A stretch of DNA of 64,000 nucleotides from Amoeboaphelidium protococcarum (GCA_023515745.1 JALECJ010000255.1:1746001-1810000); one strand, 5' to 3'; positions 35,949-49,272 are shown, counted from the first letter of the stretch. Numbers and translations are program-made. The notes: generated by a model from the letters alone, not told the origin.

Positions 35949-36920
35949 ATGTATTACTTTATATCTCTGGTTATTGCTGTAAGCGCCGCGTCGTGGCATG
36001 TAGGAGCTCAAACTGCTAATACCGCAGCACTATCGTACGATCAATGCGTTGGTAGACTGCATCCCATCTTCACCTCGCTGGACTCTATCAATATGAATTC
36101 CTCAAAGTGGAGTGCTGATAATGGACTCTCTCCTATGTATATGGTGAATGCAACAGCTGATCTGAAATCTCTGGACATGCCAGACCAGATGATAGAATTG
36201 TTCAACTAAAGTTTAGCCTAGAATTCCACCTTCTCCATCGTAATTGGTATTGAGTCTTCCAAGAAGCTGCCTCGCCTGAAAAAGTCTGAACAACTTGATG
36301 CTAATGCTACTATCGATGCTCTGAAAGCTCTTTAAAATTCGGTACTTGATAAATTACCTGCCCTGCGTAAACAAGATGTATACGCTATTGTCAAAGATGT
36401 CACCATTCTTGATTACGCGTTTTAGAGTAACAATAGGACAATTTCATATCAAATGCTGCCTTTATTCAAGGAGGCCGGCCTAAAGTATCTCCACTTCTCC
36501 TTCTAGACTGATAGTTACATTGTGAATGGCCAAAGCCTCGTAAGCCACTATCTTGCACATTGGACATCAGAGTATGATATATCGGGTCTGGTATACGGCA
36601 TTCCGCTGTAATACAAGGGCAATGTCGAGTATGTGGAGCCTGCAGACTCGATCTGGGCGAAAAATTACTTTTTTATGAAAAGCAGAAAGTCTATTTAGCT
36701 TTCATACTCTCCCTCGTAATGGAACGACCTCTCATTGAAACAGCAGGAGCTTGATCAACTCAAGTTGAGTTGCAAAGACCTGGCATCAAAGTCTGAGAAG
36801 AGCACTGATAATAATAGTAACAATAATGATGGTGACGAATCTTCTAGTGGATTTAGCCTGTCTGTGCAGTTGATGTCAGTTTTAGCTCTGTAATTCACCT
36901 GGGCTTTGCATCTAGCTTGA
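35949..36920 (+). CDS. Secreted, probably GPI-anchored protein, unrecognised
   Basis: 323-residue frame. Signal peptide MYYFISLVIAVSAASWHVGAQ; globular part with several N-glycosylation sequons (NSS, NAT, NST, NRT) and few Cys (YDQCVGR, LSCKD). A polar Asn/Ser/Asp-rich spacer (STDNNSNNNDGDESSSG) precedes a C-terminal hydrophobic tail (FSLSVQLMSVLALQFTWALHLA) that ends the protein. This is the classic layout of a GPI-attachment signal. No enzyme motif seen. Confidence 0.7.
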
Positions 36921-37248
36921 ACATACAGTCACGTTAATGAGTATATTTCTACTTTATATCCAACAATTTAAATAAAATGAATTTGTTTTGAAACCCCCTT
37001 TCACTTAATAATATCTGGCTTGTTTTTAACGTACTGTATTACAATTCAGTATAAAGCCTGAGAGTGTTCTCTATCAAGTCCAGTGATAAGACCCCTTGAT
37101 TCAGAAGAGTTAAGAATCTTCATACCGCGCTGGGATCGTTATACCTTCGCACACGCCGCATTATTTTGAGAAGGTCCCTCCACCTAAAATTATCACCTTT
37201 GTCCTTTTAATTGCCTTAAATAATTCTTCTAACTGTATAGTGTGCGAA
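36921..37248. other. Intergenic region
   Basis: 328 AT-rich bases between two genes on the same strand; TATA-like and pyrimidine tracts, no gene recognised. Confidence 0.4.
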
Positions 37249-40041
37249 ATGACGCCTGATTATGCAAAGAGGATTCTGATTATTGATGAGATTATTGCCA
37301 CGGAGAGATCATATGTCAATACGCTGTTGGATATCCAGCGTCTATTTATTACTCCTCTGCGTGATGCTACTCAAAGTAGTACTCCTATATTATCATCCAA
37401 GTAGATACAAGATATATTTAGTAATATCGAGGATATTATCAAAGTCAACACGGAGCTTATGAACTAATTGAACACCAGATTTGGGTGTCCCGCTGAAGTT
37501 GACGAGAATGCCCTTGTAGGATAATAACAACAATTTATAGAATCCTCTGTTGCGCTTAGAATGGACGTGTATTCACAATAAGATGCTATTGGAGATATTT
37601 TCTGCTACCTCAGTCCCTTCTTTAAGATATACTCGGTGTACGTGAAGAATTATCAGACTGCTATTTAGCTAGTGATGGAGCTTGAGCGAAAGCATACAGG
37701 ATTCAATTAATTTTTGAATAGTATTGCCAAATCTACCCAGTGCAAAGGACTGTCTTTCCAGGCCTATATATTGGCTCCTGTATAGAGAATACCGCGTTAT
37801 AAGCTTCTGTTGGAAGATTTACTGAAGCATACGCCTGCTGAACACACTGATTATCTCCCTTTGTAGAAGGCTCTGAGAAGCATCGAAGGCGTGGCATCAT
37901 TCGTCAATGAGATGATCCGGGAGCAGGAGGGTATGATGAAGGTGTTGTCGCTGCAGCGAAATATGGCAAATCTTAGTGAAGATCTTATTGCACCTGGTCG
38001 TAGATTTTTGAAGCAAGGCCTTGTGCTCAAGGTCTGCCGTAAGACTAATAAGCCGAGAGCTCTGTTTCTCTTCTCAGATATCCTGGTGTATGCTGCCCTT
38101 TCCAGCCGCTCTAGTATTGGGTTAATTAGTGCAGTGGATAAGAAAGACTTTACCGGGTTTAGTACTGCAGCAGATAGTGGTATTGGCATATCACTGAATT
38201 CGCAGACTAATATCAATGCCCCTAGTTATGTGTTTCATCGTCTGTTCAAGCTAGAGGGTATGAGAGTGGTTGATGTACAAGATGGACCACTGATGTAGAA
38301 CTGCTTCCAGATAATCTCCAGCGAGAAGAGTTTTGCAGTGCTGTGTCGCAGTGAAAAGGACAAGTCAGAGTGGATGTCGGCCATAAGTGACGCGATCGAT
38401 AAGTACCAGTCCAATATTAGTACTCTGAAAAAGTTAGACAGCAAAGAGAGTGAGTTGAATGAAGATGATCAGTAGTCAGTGTACAAAGCTCCGGTATGGG
38501 TGCCTGATAATGCTGTCATAAGTTGTATGTAGTGTGAGAAGGACTTTTCGTGGAAGATTCGTCGTCATCATTGCAGATCTTGTGGACGGGTTATATGTGC
38601 AGATTGTTCGTCCAAGAAATCGGTATTGCCTAGTAAGTTTTAAGAAGCTTTGAATTAGGCTGATCAACGTGTCGATGATGGTAGCATCACTGGAAGTACA
38701 ACTGATAATTAGTAGAAAAGATTTACAATGGCATCGTTTACTAGCTCTGCGTATAGCAGCTCAGCTGTGTACGCCATCAGCTAGTTGAAGCCTGTGAGAG
38801 TGTGCGATTAGTGTTTTGATATTATTGACTCGTAGCTGTATCATTTGAAGCAGAAATTAAGAGATAGGCGAAGTGTAGATTAGATGAATAATTCTAAATT
38901 AAGACTTGATATTCATGCCGGTAATTCTGGCTCACAGCGCGTATAAACGAAAGATAGTCTTATCCAGTAGGACACCGCAATCAGTCGTGATAACTATGTC
39001 TCTGATAGTGAAGATGAAGCTGACACTGGAGAGCAGTGCTTTGTGGAAATCAAAGGACGCAAGTCTCAGCTTGATGATAATGTCGAATTATCTCGGAGTG
39101 TTCCTCTTTAAAGTACCCATTTACGCGACTACAAATAAGATCGTGGTAAAACGAGATCTATGCGGTTTTCTGCCATGGATGGTAATGATATACTTGAGGA
39201 GTAATAATAGACAGCGCCGTCTCTTGATAAGGATACTGAGTCAGCTGCAGAAAGAAGCATTTCTGAGTTTTATTCTCTTGATAGAGATGCATCCTCCGCA
39301 CTGAATTCACCTACCGTTCAATTAAAGAGAAGATCGCTGGCTTGGTTTGCAAAGATTGGCGTACGATCTTGGGAAATTGATTTCTTCAACGAACTGAAAA
39401 CCAAATTGGATGGTAGAACTGTAATGAATCTTTCTAATGAGTCTCAATCATTAGACGACGTGGAACTAGAGTCTGATTAAATTTTGATGAGCAGTTTGGC
39501 GTACAAGAGAGGAAATACTGTCAAGAGTTGGAAATTGCGTTTGCTGGTCATGACTGATTAAGAGTTGCAATGGTACAAGCCGGAAGTGTAATCATATCTT
39601 CGTGATGGTGGGAAATTAACACCTGAGAACTTGATGAACAAGATTTTAGTCAAAGACTTCAGAAGCGTTTCTATTGCAAATGATGATGAGATTCCATAGT
39701 CCAAGTAATTTGATTTTGGTAAGAGTGCACGATAAGTTGAGAACTGCTCTGATATTGACACTGTGTCTGTATATCCTTTCAAGATTGTCACTGATGAGCG
39801 AACATTGTACGTCGTGTGTTCAAGTTTTGCAGAGAGAAGCTCGTGGATTGAGTTGATTAATTAAAAGATACACGGCTCTCCATTTGTGGATACAACTGAT
39901 AGTCTCCAGCATTTGATCATAGATTAAGTGTCTGAAATAGATGACACTAAAGTCGAGATTATGGCCCCAGCTCCGGATGATTTAATCAGTCCACCACCCA
40001 TCATCCTGTCAAGATCAAATTCCGGTGCCTCCATAGATTGA
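37249..40041 (+). CDS. FGD-like RhoGEF: DH-PH-FYVE-PH
   Basis: 930-residue intronless frame. Residues 1-215: DH domain ([21 protein letters not shown], and the conserved helix [20 protein letters not shown]). Residues about 240-390: PH1 ([25 protein letters not shown], ending [14 protein letters not shown]). Residues about 415-525: FYVE zinc finger ([20 protein letters not shown]). Its last Cys pair (VRVCDQCF) is pushed away by a ~60-residue Ser-rich insertion. Residues about 740-875: second PH ([29 protein letters not shown]). FGD proteins activate Cdc42-type GTPases at PI3P-containing membranes; a Vps34 lipid kinase is encoded 6 kb downstream. A Ser/Asp-rich linker separates FYVE and PH2. 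Confidence 0.9.
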
Positions 40042-40236
40042 TTTACGTAGTGTCTGCTATTAATAATGTTTTTGAAAATTTAAATGCAATATATCATCTG
40101 ATTCATAAAAACAATATTTTTAATCATATTATAAAATAAAAGTGCTAACAACATATGAGACTCAATCTCTATGCAAAATTAAAGGACCTTTGTGATCAAC
40201 TGCAATGACTCGTTGCTAAGATCCTTCAACAGAACA

Positions 40237-41097
40237 TCAATCAATAGCTTTACGATTCATGACTTTCTCCCGCCATTAATCGTATCCTTTAGTGGTGCCA
40301 TGCAGCCAGTCCAAAACTCCGGTAGCTCCGTAATTACTAGTAAACGCAACGTGATGGTAGTCATGAAATAATGAATCTGGCATGTATGGAATTTTAAATC
40401 CACTATGATCGTGAATGATGTTAAAAGTCACGATAATGGACCACAACCAAAATGAGGCGACATGTCCACCAGCGCCTGCAAAATAATAATGCGCCAATAG
40501 AGGACCAAGCACTACTGGTGTTAGAGAAACAGTCAAATGCTCAAGAGGATGAGCGTAGACAGCAGCGGCACCAATTGGCTGCTTATACTCGTGATGCACC
40601 TTGTGGATGTACTTGTATATTCGCGGATGATGAAGTAGTCGGTGACCATAATAAAACATTATCTCTTCTAATAGATAGTAGAATGCAATATCGCGTATCA
40701 TCTACGCCGCAGACGGGAGTGGAAACACTGGTTTATCAGACAGACACCATAAGTGCGCCAGAATAAATCCACCAGGCAAGTTCATTAAAAACTGTGACTT
40801 GAGACCATGTATAATAGCCTTCTTGTAAGCGGCAGACATATCATAGTTGACTTTTTGAATTTTCTGCGCATTAAGCCACTACGGAGATCCATAAAAATCT
40901 AAATATGCATAGCAGGACACCAACACCCAATGCAGGACAACATTCAGTATAAAAGTGCCGCATGAAACGAGCCAAAATTCATCAAATCGCTCCAGTAGAT
41001 TGACAACAATGTCAGTGTTTAATACAGTGGATATATATGCGCCAAAGATTATATAATAGACTAGCGTACACTTAATACTCTCAGGCAATGCAAGCAT
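40237..41097 (-). CDS. Fatty acid hydroxylase superfamily sterol oxidase, FAXDC2-like
   Basis: 286-residue frame, ATG 41097 to TGA 40237-40239. Several membrane helices and the three His boxes: GHRLLHH, HKVHHEY, and HDYHH in LFHDYHHVAFTSNYGATGVLDWLHG. It is paralogous to the ERG25 in this window but shorter, lacks the ERG25 N-terminal signature and charged tail, and is closer to the FAXDC2/C4-methyl-oxidase-like group by eye. Likely an ER di-iron sterol or fatty-acyl oxidase; exact substrate not determinable. Confidence 0.8.
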
Positions 41098-41596
41098 ACT
41101 ACTTAATTACGACAAATCGAATGGATTAAAGAGACAGAGGTGCAAAAGCAGTCAAAGTGAGACTGAGTAACAACTATATAGCCGTGGGAACAAATACAGT
41201 GACAGCCGATCGTTAAGTTTTATGGACCGATGACAGCGGGTGATTAAACACGCGCAAGTTTCCACACGATACACCTAGGTAATACTTGAAATTTCTCGTT
41301 TAACTGGGTGTTGAGAAATGGATAATCAATTTTATAGGATTAAATATGGAACTACATCACTGATTTATTAAAACTAGGTTATTTAAATACTATGCTATGA
41401 ACCGCTTCGCTTCTGTTTGTTTCAGCTCACCTCCATCGTTCGTTGCGTAAAAACTTTCAAGCGGATCAGACAGACAGACGCTTTTCCTCTTGAAGAACCT
41501 TTTCTGTTTCAAATTGAAGCGATTGTCCTTTTTACTCCTTTCCCTTTCAGGTAACATCATTGAACAGTTGAGTATAGTACTTATTCGCTATCGAGT
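41098..41596. promoter_or_regulatory. Divergent promoter region, FAXDC2-like / ALDH7A1
   Basis: About 500 bases. It holds ACACGCGC near 41247, CATCGTTCGTTGCG at about 41434-41447 (150-160 bp before the ALDH7A1 ATG) and a CTGTTTCA element near 41503. The GTTCG block resembles those at NDUFA9 and UQCRC2. No gene recognised. Confidence 0.4.
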
Positions 41597-43240
41597 ATGG
41601 TCAAAGTAATCATGAATAGAGCGCTTCTATCTACCAAGATTGGAAGCAAGTAAACGTTCAAGAGTGTCAGACAAGTCTTGGATGCGTTGAACATATCAGC
41701 GGATAAGCCTAATCTTGGAGTGTATGATGGCGAATGGTATGCTAGTGGGCAGGTATTTGATAGTGTGAATCCAGCCACGAACAAGACCATTGCGCAGATA
41801 CAAATGGGAACTCCGAAAGACTACATGAAGGCAATGGAGAAGACCAAGTAGGCACAGGCAATGTGGAGACAGGTTGTTGCACCAAAGCGTGGTGATATTG
41901 TTCGTCAGATGAGGAATGCACTGCAGGATAAGTTTGAGGCTCTGTCGTATATCACCTCTATGGAGATGGGCAAGATTCTGCCTGAAGGTAGAGGTGAAGT
42001 TTAGGAGTACATTGACATTGCAGATTTTGCCACTGGTCTATCTAGATCCCTCAATGGTAAGGTTATCCCTAGTGAGCGTCCTGATCACGCAATGTTGGAG
42101 ATGTGGAATCCGCTGGGTGTGGTTGGAGTAATCAGCGCATTCAACTTCCCAGTCGCTGTCTATGGATGGAACTCTGCACTTAGTCTCATCTGCGGTAATC
42201 CAGTCATTTGGAAGCCTGCTCCTACCGGGTCGTTATGTGCGATTGCTGTGACCAAGATTCTGCAGGATGTTCTGGAGCGTAATAACCTGCCTGGCTCTCT
42301 GTGCTCCCTGGTTTGTGGAGGAGTTGATGTTGGCCAGTAGCTTGTGAAAGATCCAAGAGTGGACTTGGTATCTTTTACCGGAAGCACCCAAGTTGGTAGA
42401 CAGGTGGGTGTAGATGTTCATCAGAGATTTGGTCAATCCTTGCTCGAGTTGGGTGGCAATAATGCTATTATAGTTATGCCTGATGCAGATTTATCTTTGG
42501 CTCTACCTGCTATTCTGTTCGCATCCGTCGGTACAGCTGGGCAGAGATGTACAACTACGCGTAGACTCATCATCCATGAATCCATCTATGATGATTTTGT
42601 CGACAAGCTTGCCAAGATGTATCAGCAAATTGTGTAAAGTGGCAAGATTGGAGATCCGCTATCTAGCAAAGTGTTGTTGGGACCTTTGCACTCCAGAACT
42701 GCAGTTAATCAATACAATGCAACGATTGAACGTGTGAAGCAGGAGGGCGGAGAGATACTATTCGGGCCAAAGAGCGTATCGTTATCCCTGACTGGGTCTG
42801 ATTTTGCCGAGAATTAATCAGACAGTCTTAGTGGTGGCAACTTTGTAGTACCAGTTATCACCTAGGTGTAGAGTAACTCCCCGATAGTAAAGAACGAGGT
42901 GTTTGTACCTATTCTGCATACAATGACTTTCAAGACGTTTGAAGAGGCTGTGAAGATCAACAACTCTGTCGGCTAAGGATTAAGTTCTTCCATTTTCACC
43001 ACAGATCCGCAGAGTATATTTAAATGGATCGGACCTGCTGGCTCCGATTGTGGTATTGTCAATGTGAATATTCCAACTAATGGCGCGGAGATTGGCGGTG
43101 CTTTTGGTGGAAACAAGGAGACTGGCTGGGGCAGAGAGAGTGGATCTGACTCATGGAAGTAGTACATGCGCCGTCAAACTTGCACCATAAACTACAGCGG
43201 TCAGTTACCATTAGCTCAGGGCATAACCTTTGCAGTTTGA
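41597..43240 (+). CDS. ALDH7A1: Alpha-aminoadipic semialdehyde dehydrogenase (antiquitin)
   Basis: 547-residue intronless frame with a basic, Ser/Thr-rich N-terminus typical of a mitochondrial presequence ([18 protein letters not shown]). ALDH7 motifs: [62 protein letters not shown] (catalytic Glu near 287) and [13 protein letters not shown] (catalytic Cys near 318). The C-terminus has [22 protein letters not shown] and the antiquitin ending [14 protein letters not shown]. It oxidises aminoadipate semialdehyde in lysine breakdown using NAD+. Confidence 0.95.
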
Positions 43241-43427
43241 ATTGAATTGAATTTGACTTACTGATCTGTATTACTATATAAGAATTTGAAACTGCGGAAA
43301 TTTTAATTGTTAAGTTTGAGATTTTTAAATGCTGCCTTTCGATTAAAATTTTCACTTTTTCAATCGCTTCACACAATCGGTAAAGAAACTGATTCTGAGA
43401 TATTTAATAGTATAAAACTGTATAAGC

Positions 43428-44240
43428 ATGTCTTCCTTGAAAAAGTATATTCCGTAAAAGCCTCATCTAGAAAGATCCTAGCCTTAGGCGCGTGCACATA
43501 GATATGGCTTGTTGGAGAAGAAGAAGGATTACATATTGAGAGCGCGGGACCATCAGAAGAAGTAGAAAACACTCAAAGTGCTGCAAGAGAAAATCAGATC
43601 AAAGAATGATGACGAGTTTAGTCATGGCATGATTTATAGTAAAGTGGATGCTCGCGGCGTACATCGAATTGATCATGATGCACTAAATCGTAAGCGCAGG
43701 GATAAGAAAAAGTCTAATAATAATGATGGTAGTGGTGGTGGTAGCAATAATAGTGTGATTGATAATCGGAATCGCGTATTCTCTGGCGATGAATTGAAAT
43801 TGTTAAAAAATCAAGACATTCAGTATGTGAGATATCACCTTTAGTTGAATAAGAAGAAGGTTGAGAAATTGATGGCTCTCATTGATCCTTAAGCGGTATC
43901 TAAACTGATGGATGGAGATGGGGAATCGTCACGGAGAAGACATGTTGTATTCATTGACAGCGATGACGACCGCTGTAATGCAAATGCTGATACATAAGCC
44001 GACCCTAAGGACAATTTATTGATTGCATCTAACAGCAGTAATAATTAAGATAAATCTTAGTAATCAGAAGAGTTGAAAGAGTTGTAGATGAGGATGGAAC
44101 GCGTGAAACAGCTAAAGTCCATAGAGAAAGAGTTGGAGATGCAACACCTGCTCACCTACTCAAAGGGACAGAAGTACAAAATTGGCACCGATGATAAAGG
44201 CAATCCCATCTACAAGTGGCGCTAGGAAAGAATGAAATGA
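43428..44240 (+). CDS. UTP11: U3 snoRNA-associated protein 11 (UTP11)
   Basis: 270-residue frame. Typical N-terminus: MSSLKKYIPQKPHLERSQPQ followed by RYGLLEKKKDYILRARDHQKK, then FSHGMIYSKVDARGVH, NQDIQYVRYHLQLNKKKVEKL and the C-terminal KKYKIGTDDKGNPIYKWRQERMK-like end, all hallmarks of UTP11. It belongs to the small-subunit processome for 18S rRNA maturation in the nucleolus. An Asn/Gly/Ser-rich insertion (about residues 92-120) and an acidic, Gln-rich linker near the centre are lineage-specific. Glutamines in the first 30 residues are TAA/TAG. Confidence 0.92.
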
Positions 44241-44617
44241 TATTCAATATAAAATTATTACTTATGTTTTTGGTTAACTCTCTGGTTTTACAATCTTGAT
44301 ACGATTTTCATGAATAAAATCAACAGCGAACTACTACGCAAAGACAAGCGCGTCCCTCTGTGTCTCATTCTTCAGTGCTTTGGTTTTCCCGTTCCGCTTT
44401 TGTTTTTAGACGAGACGGGAGAAGAAGAGTGAAAAGCTCTGACCGTTCGCTCGTTCGTTCGTTCGTTCGCGCGCGAGAGATTTTGAAATTTTTCCTTTCA
44501 GTCCTTTCACTTTCTTTTACTGTATTTCAGCATTACGTCAACCTGGGCATTGATAGACTATCGTTGTTGTCCATCGTAGCAGTAATAATATAGACTTAAC
44601 TGATTCTGATCAATATT
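44241..44617. other. Intergenic region upstream of UQCRC2
   Basis: About 377 bases with no gene recognised; contains the GTTCG repeat listed separately and a pyrimidine-rich probable 5'UTR. Confidence 0.4.
44445..44475 (+). promoter_or_regulatory. GTTCG tandem repeat upstream of UQCRC2
   Basis: GTTCGCTCGTTCGTTCGTTC followed by GTTCGCGCGCGAG, 145-175 bp upstream of the ATG. It is the longest of three such blocks, the others preceding NDUFA9 and ALDH7A1. Confidence 0.45.
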
Positions 44618-46060
44618 ATGTTAAAGTAGTTGAAGAGATTGGCTTCGGCAGAGAGTATTGGTGCGAAGAAGAATCCGCAGTTTGTTGGTACTCATCCTTC
44701 GAAGGCACCTCAGAAAGCTTACACTAGTACTCAACTGTAGAACGGTATTAGAGTGGCCACTGTTGAAGATTAGCATAGTCCGGTATCCACTGTATCCGTG
44801 TCTTTGAACTGTGGTCCTATGTACTAGCAGGGAGTTAAGCAAGTTGGATTTGCGCAATGGTTAAAGTTTTAGGCCTTCAAATCCACCAACACCCGCTCCA
44901 CCATCCGCATCACTAAGGAGGCAGACTTACTGGGGCAGCATCTGAGTGCCCACCTGGATAGATCTCAGTTGACTCTGAGTATTGACTGCTAGCGCGATGA
45001 TATCCCAGATTCTGTTCAATTGTTGACTGATGTTTTGCACGGGCTGGTTGAGAGAGACACTGCGCAGTGGGGCATTTATGATCGCGAGTTTGTGCGCAAG
45101 TCTGCCGAGTGGAAAGACTCTATCCACCAGCTGATTGAGGAGACCAAGTACGTGAACAGCAGTCCTGAGCAATTTAACAAGGTTGTTATGGATGAGCTAT
45201 TCAGAGTCGCGTATAGTGGCACTGGTTTGGGCATGCCGCTGTATGCTGAGGTGCAAGATGTTGATGTGCCTGCCGTATTGAACGAGTATGTTCCGCGTGT
45301 GTTGAGTAATAAGTCTTGTCATTTTACCGGTATTGGTGCTTCAGCTAAAGATTTCAATTCTGCTTCCAGTCTGAAGTTGCCGTCCGGTTCCGCTGTATCC
45401 ACACAGTCCAAGTTTGTCGGTGGATCGTCATTCAGTACCAAGGTGGTGCCTGATGATACTGTTCACTATGCACTGGCATTTGAGTCTCCTGCTCTGAATA
45501 AAGGTTAGGAGTATTTGAGTGCTCTGGTTCTGAAGAACTTGTTTGGCAATATCCATTATGAGCCAGTCAAGTACTTCAATGAAGGATCTCAGTTGTTGAA
45601 CCAGGCTCAGGTGCCTCATGTGGATCAGCTATACTCGTTCCTTGAGGCTTATCCAGAGGGTGGTCTATTTGGATTCTACATTAGAGGTGAGGATTCTGCA
45701 TCTGTCAAGGAGTGTGTTGGCAAAGTGGTGTCTCTGCTAAAGTCTGGCAGCAGCAAATCGCTGGTCAATGGCGATCTAATTACTAAAGCCAAGTTGTAGA
45801 CCAAGGCTCAGTTGGCGTTCGCTCTCGAAGGCCATGCAGATAAAGGTGAGAAATTGCGCTTGTACAACCAGATTCTCGCAATGAACGGTGGCTCCAAGTT
45901 GAAGTCTGTCTCTGAGCTCTTGGCCGATGTTGATGCCGTGACCGCAGAGTCTGTGAAGAAGGTGCTGGATGGAATGCTGTCTTCAAAGAAGCCTGTCGTT
46001 GTCGCCTTTGGAGATGCTTATGGTGGACTTCCAGACGTGAAGTCTCTAGGATTATAGTGA
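44618..46060 (+). CDS. UQCRC2: Cytochrome bc1 complex core protein 2
   Basis: 480-residue intronless frame of the M16 peptidase-like family with a basic presequence (MLKQLKRLASAESIGAKK). N-terminal domain: STQLQNGIRVATVEDQHSPVSTVSVSLNCGPMYQQ. The HxxEH zinc-binding motif of processing peptidase is absent: the equivalent segment reads VGFAQWLKFQAFKSTNTRS, as in non-catalytic core 2 subunits. IRITKEADLLGQHLSAHLDRSQ and DDIPDSVQLLTDV match UQCRC2. Non-catalytic structural subunit of respiratory complex III. The call as core 2 rather than MPP-alpha rests on these segments. Confidence 0.88.
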
Positions 46061-46310
46061 ATTGAAATTATAATTAAAAGGTTACATTTATGATTTACCC
46101 CTACTTGATTAAATCTTAGGTATGATGTTTATTTGACTATGCTATGGTGATAAGTGTCTATTACGCGACTTTTCTTGATCTCTTATCATTCGCGCGATTG
46201 TTCCCCTTTCTCTTTCTACAACAACTACAAAATAGTCATTTAGTCTCATCAGTATTCAAGTCAAATTCTATAAAATTACATATACTAATATCCTTTCATA
46301 TGCTGTCAAT

Positions 46311-49112
46311 ATGAACGCGGCGGCAGATCTCAAAGATTTTACATTTCTTCTGTCTAATGAAGTACACGAGCCATTAAAACTTCGTATGTAAGTTGTATTG
46401 TGATCTTTCTAGTTTTGATCAACTACTTACTTACTTACTTAATTACATGCTCACTGTAGTTCATCGATTGAAGGAAATCTTTTAAAGGATTACAGTGTGG
46501 ATGCTGAAGAAACAGTTCAAGTCATAGTCAGTGTGTATAGTGGGAACAATTTGGTATGTCTGCCTGTGGAGTTGAGTTGTCTGGGGCATTAGATATTTTA
46601 GAGCCAAGAGGTGTCATTGTCTAAGTCATAGATTGAGAACTAGGGATTATTATCCGGTAGAAGATATAATCGAAGTGATAATACCGCTCTATTGCCTATT
46701 TATTCTCATCAGTTTATTCAGATACAGGTTGATTAAATCATAGAGTTCCCCGTCATGGTTTGCGATTTAAATCAAGACTCTGTGCTGGTATGTTAAATTC
46801 AATTTCCTCATTGTGACTGGACTTAGGCTCCCCTCCTGCTGGCATGCAGTCTCAATCTATTCAAATCTAATCGAAAGATGCGTAGAGGTCATCAACGTCT
46901 GCGGCTTTACGATAATAGTGATAATTAGTGCGGTGTCGATATCGGATAATTGTCCCTTATCGATGGAAAGTTGGGTGTTGATGAAAAATTGAATACTTAC
47001 GACAAGGCTTTGAAAAAATACCAATACGGAGATTTGATGCATATTGCATGGTTGGACAAGTTGACCATGGCTGAAGTGTAATAAGATTCCAAGTCTATAT
47101 TGATGCGGTAGAAGATGCTCTATGTAAATATGGAGCTAATGTCTTTTGACTTTCCGGTTGTGTATAACGAGAGCTAGTATCCACTCATTTAGCCATAGCC
47201 GCCTAGAAATATCAGTGGTTCCGTTAATAGTTTATCGAATAGAAGATACATTTATGATCCAGAGGCATTACGTGAGAATATAGTGGAGGCTCAGCATAGA
47301 CGTCTGGTGCGTAGTCATCGATCCGGTCAGGTGGATAAGGATTTGAAGCCTAATGCCAAAAATAGGGATGAGCTGATGGCCATCTGTCAGTTTCCTCCCA
47401 CCAGGGACTTGACGCCGACAGAAGCTGATTTGGTGTGGAAATTTAGATTCTATCTCACGAAATATCCTAGTGCTATTAGTAAGTTTATCAAGGCGGTTGA
47501 TTGGAGTCATCCGGTGGAATCCAAGTAGGCACTTGAGCAGCTGATGCCTTTGTGGTAGAATGTAGATATTAGCGATATTCTTGAACTTTTAGGTCCTCTG
47601 TATAAAGTTTAGGGTGGCCATAGAACATCTTATGCTCAGATTCGCAGATACGCTGTCAAGTAATTAGAGAAAGTGGATTCATCTCAACTCAATTCTATTC
47701 TCTCCCAGTTGGTGCAGGCAATCAAATTTGAGAATCTCTCTGCTGACGTGATGGGATCTTTAGGCAGCGCTGCGTCTTCTTCCGGTTCTGGTAGTGGTGC
47801 GATATATGAGAGCGACTTGGTTGAATTCTTGATTAGATCCGGTGTAAAGGATATGATAGTCGGCAATAATCTGTACTGGTACCTGTCTCTGGAGAGCGAG
47901 GATCCTCAATATGCCAAAATGTATTCCAAAGTATCGTACTAATTCATGTCTAAACTGATGGAGCAGTAGAGTGGAAATGAGATACGCAGCTCGTTACGAT
48001 AATAGAGTGATTTTATATAACGCTTAGTCGCGCTCACGAAAGAGTTGAGATCAATGAAGGAGCCAAGACCAAAAAAGATATAATGGCTAAAGTTGCATCT
48101 GGCAGATCCAGATTAGGGATGGTTGTAATTTTAGAAGGAGATCATCCTTCCATTAGATGCATCCGTATCAATTACTGGAGTCATTCCTGAAGAGTCTACC
48201 ATATTTAAGAGTAATCTTATGCCTATAAAATTAGTGTTCAAAACTGCCAATACTGCATCGGGTAAATATTCTCTTATTTTCAAAGTTGGAGATGATTTAC
48301 GTCAAGATTAGCTGGTGATGTAAATGATAGAAATCATGGATCAGATGTTAAAGAAGGAGAATATGGATTTAAAGTTGACGCCTTATAAAGTGCTCGCCAC
48401 TGGTGTTGATCATGGCCTCATTCAGTTCATTCCATCAATGGCACTGGCCAATGTCCTCAGCGATTATGGAAACAGTTTACAGACGTATTTTCGCTCTGTA
48501 GCGCCTGCTGCCTCTTTGCAATAGACTGCTGATCTGGATTAATAGAGCGGCGTATAAAGCAAAATGACTAGCTTCAGCTCTCTTGATGCATATGGCATCG
48601 ATCCGGTGGTGTTTGATAACTATGTGAAAAGTTGTGCCGGGTACTGTGTCATCACTTACATTCTGGGAATTGGTGATAGACATTTGGACAATTTACTGGT
48701 GACTCCGGAAGGTAATTTATTTCATATTGATTTTGGTTACTTCCTTGGTCGAGATCCGAAGCCATTTCCACCTCCGATGAAGATATCGAGAGAAATGGTA
48801 GATTGTATGGGTGGAATGAATTCGGTGCATTTTCGTAAATTCAAAAATCTCTGCTTCACCATCTTTATGACGTGGCGTCGGAATGCTGGGATGATATTGA
48901 ACATGTTCCAATTGATGGTGGATGCAAATGTTCCCGATATCAGAAGTGATCCTGATAAAGTTGTTGGCAAAGTTCTGGACAAGTTCCGCCTTGATTTGAA
49001 TGAAGAAGAAGCCATCCAGCACTTGAACTCTCTCATCAATGAAAGTGTGACTGCCCTCTTTCCTCAACTCATTGAGACTGTCCACAAGTTTTCTCAATAC
49101 TGGCGTAAATGA
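46311..49112 (+). CDS. VPS34: Class III phosphatidylinositol 3-kinase
   Basis: Exons 46311-46387 and 46460-49112; the 72-nt intron GTAAGTTG...CACTGTAG contains an (ACTT)n repeat and splits codon 26 (909 aa). Order: C2 domain ([19 protein letters not shown]), PIK helical domain ([39 protein letters not shown]-type repeats), and kinase domain. Kinase motifs are [20 protein letters not shown] (about residue 635; second Gln written TAG), [14 protein letters not shown] (about 760) and [20 protein letters not shown] (about 778). It makes PI3P for endosome and autophagy traffic. The FYVE domain protein at 37-40 kb is a plausible reader of its product. Confidence 0.96.
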
Positions 49113-49272
49113 AATATAATAATATTGACATTAAATCGATACAATTACATTCTAGTTGATTCTCAGAACATTATACGTAAATGTTTTCATGCCTTGTTAA
49201 ATTGCTATAACTCAGTTTAGATTTTTTCGATCGTAATCAATCTTCGATCTCGTAATAAGATCAAGTGAGAAA

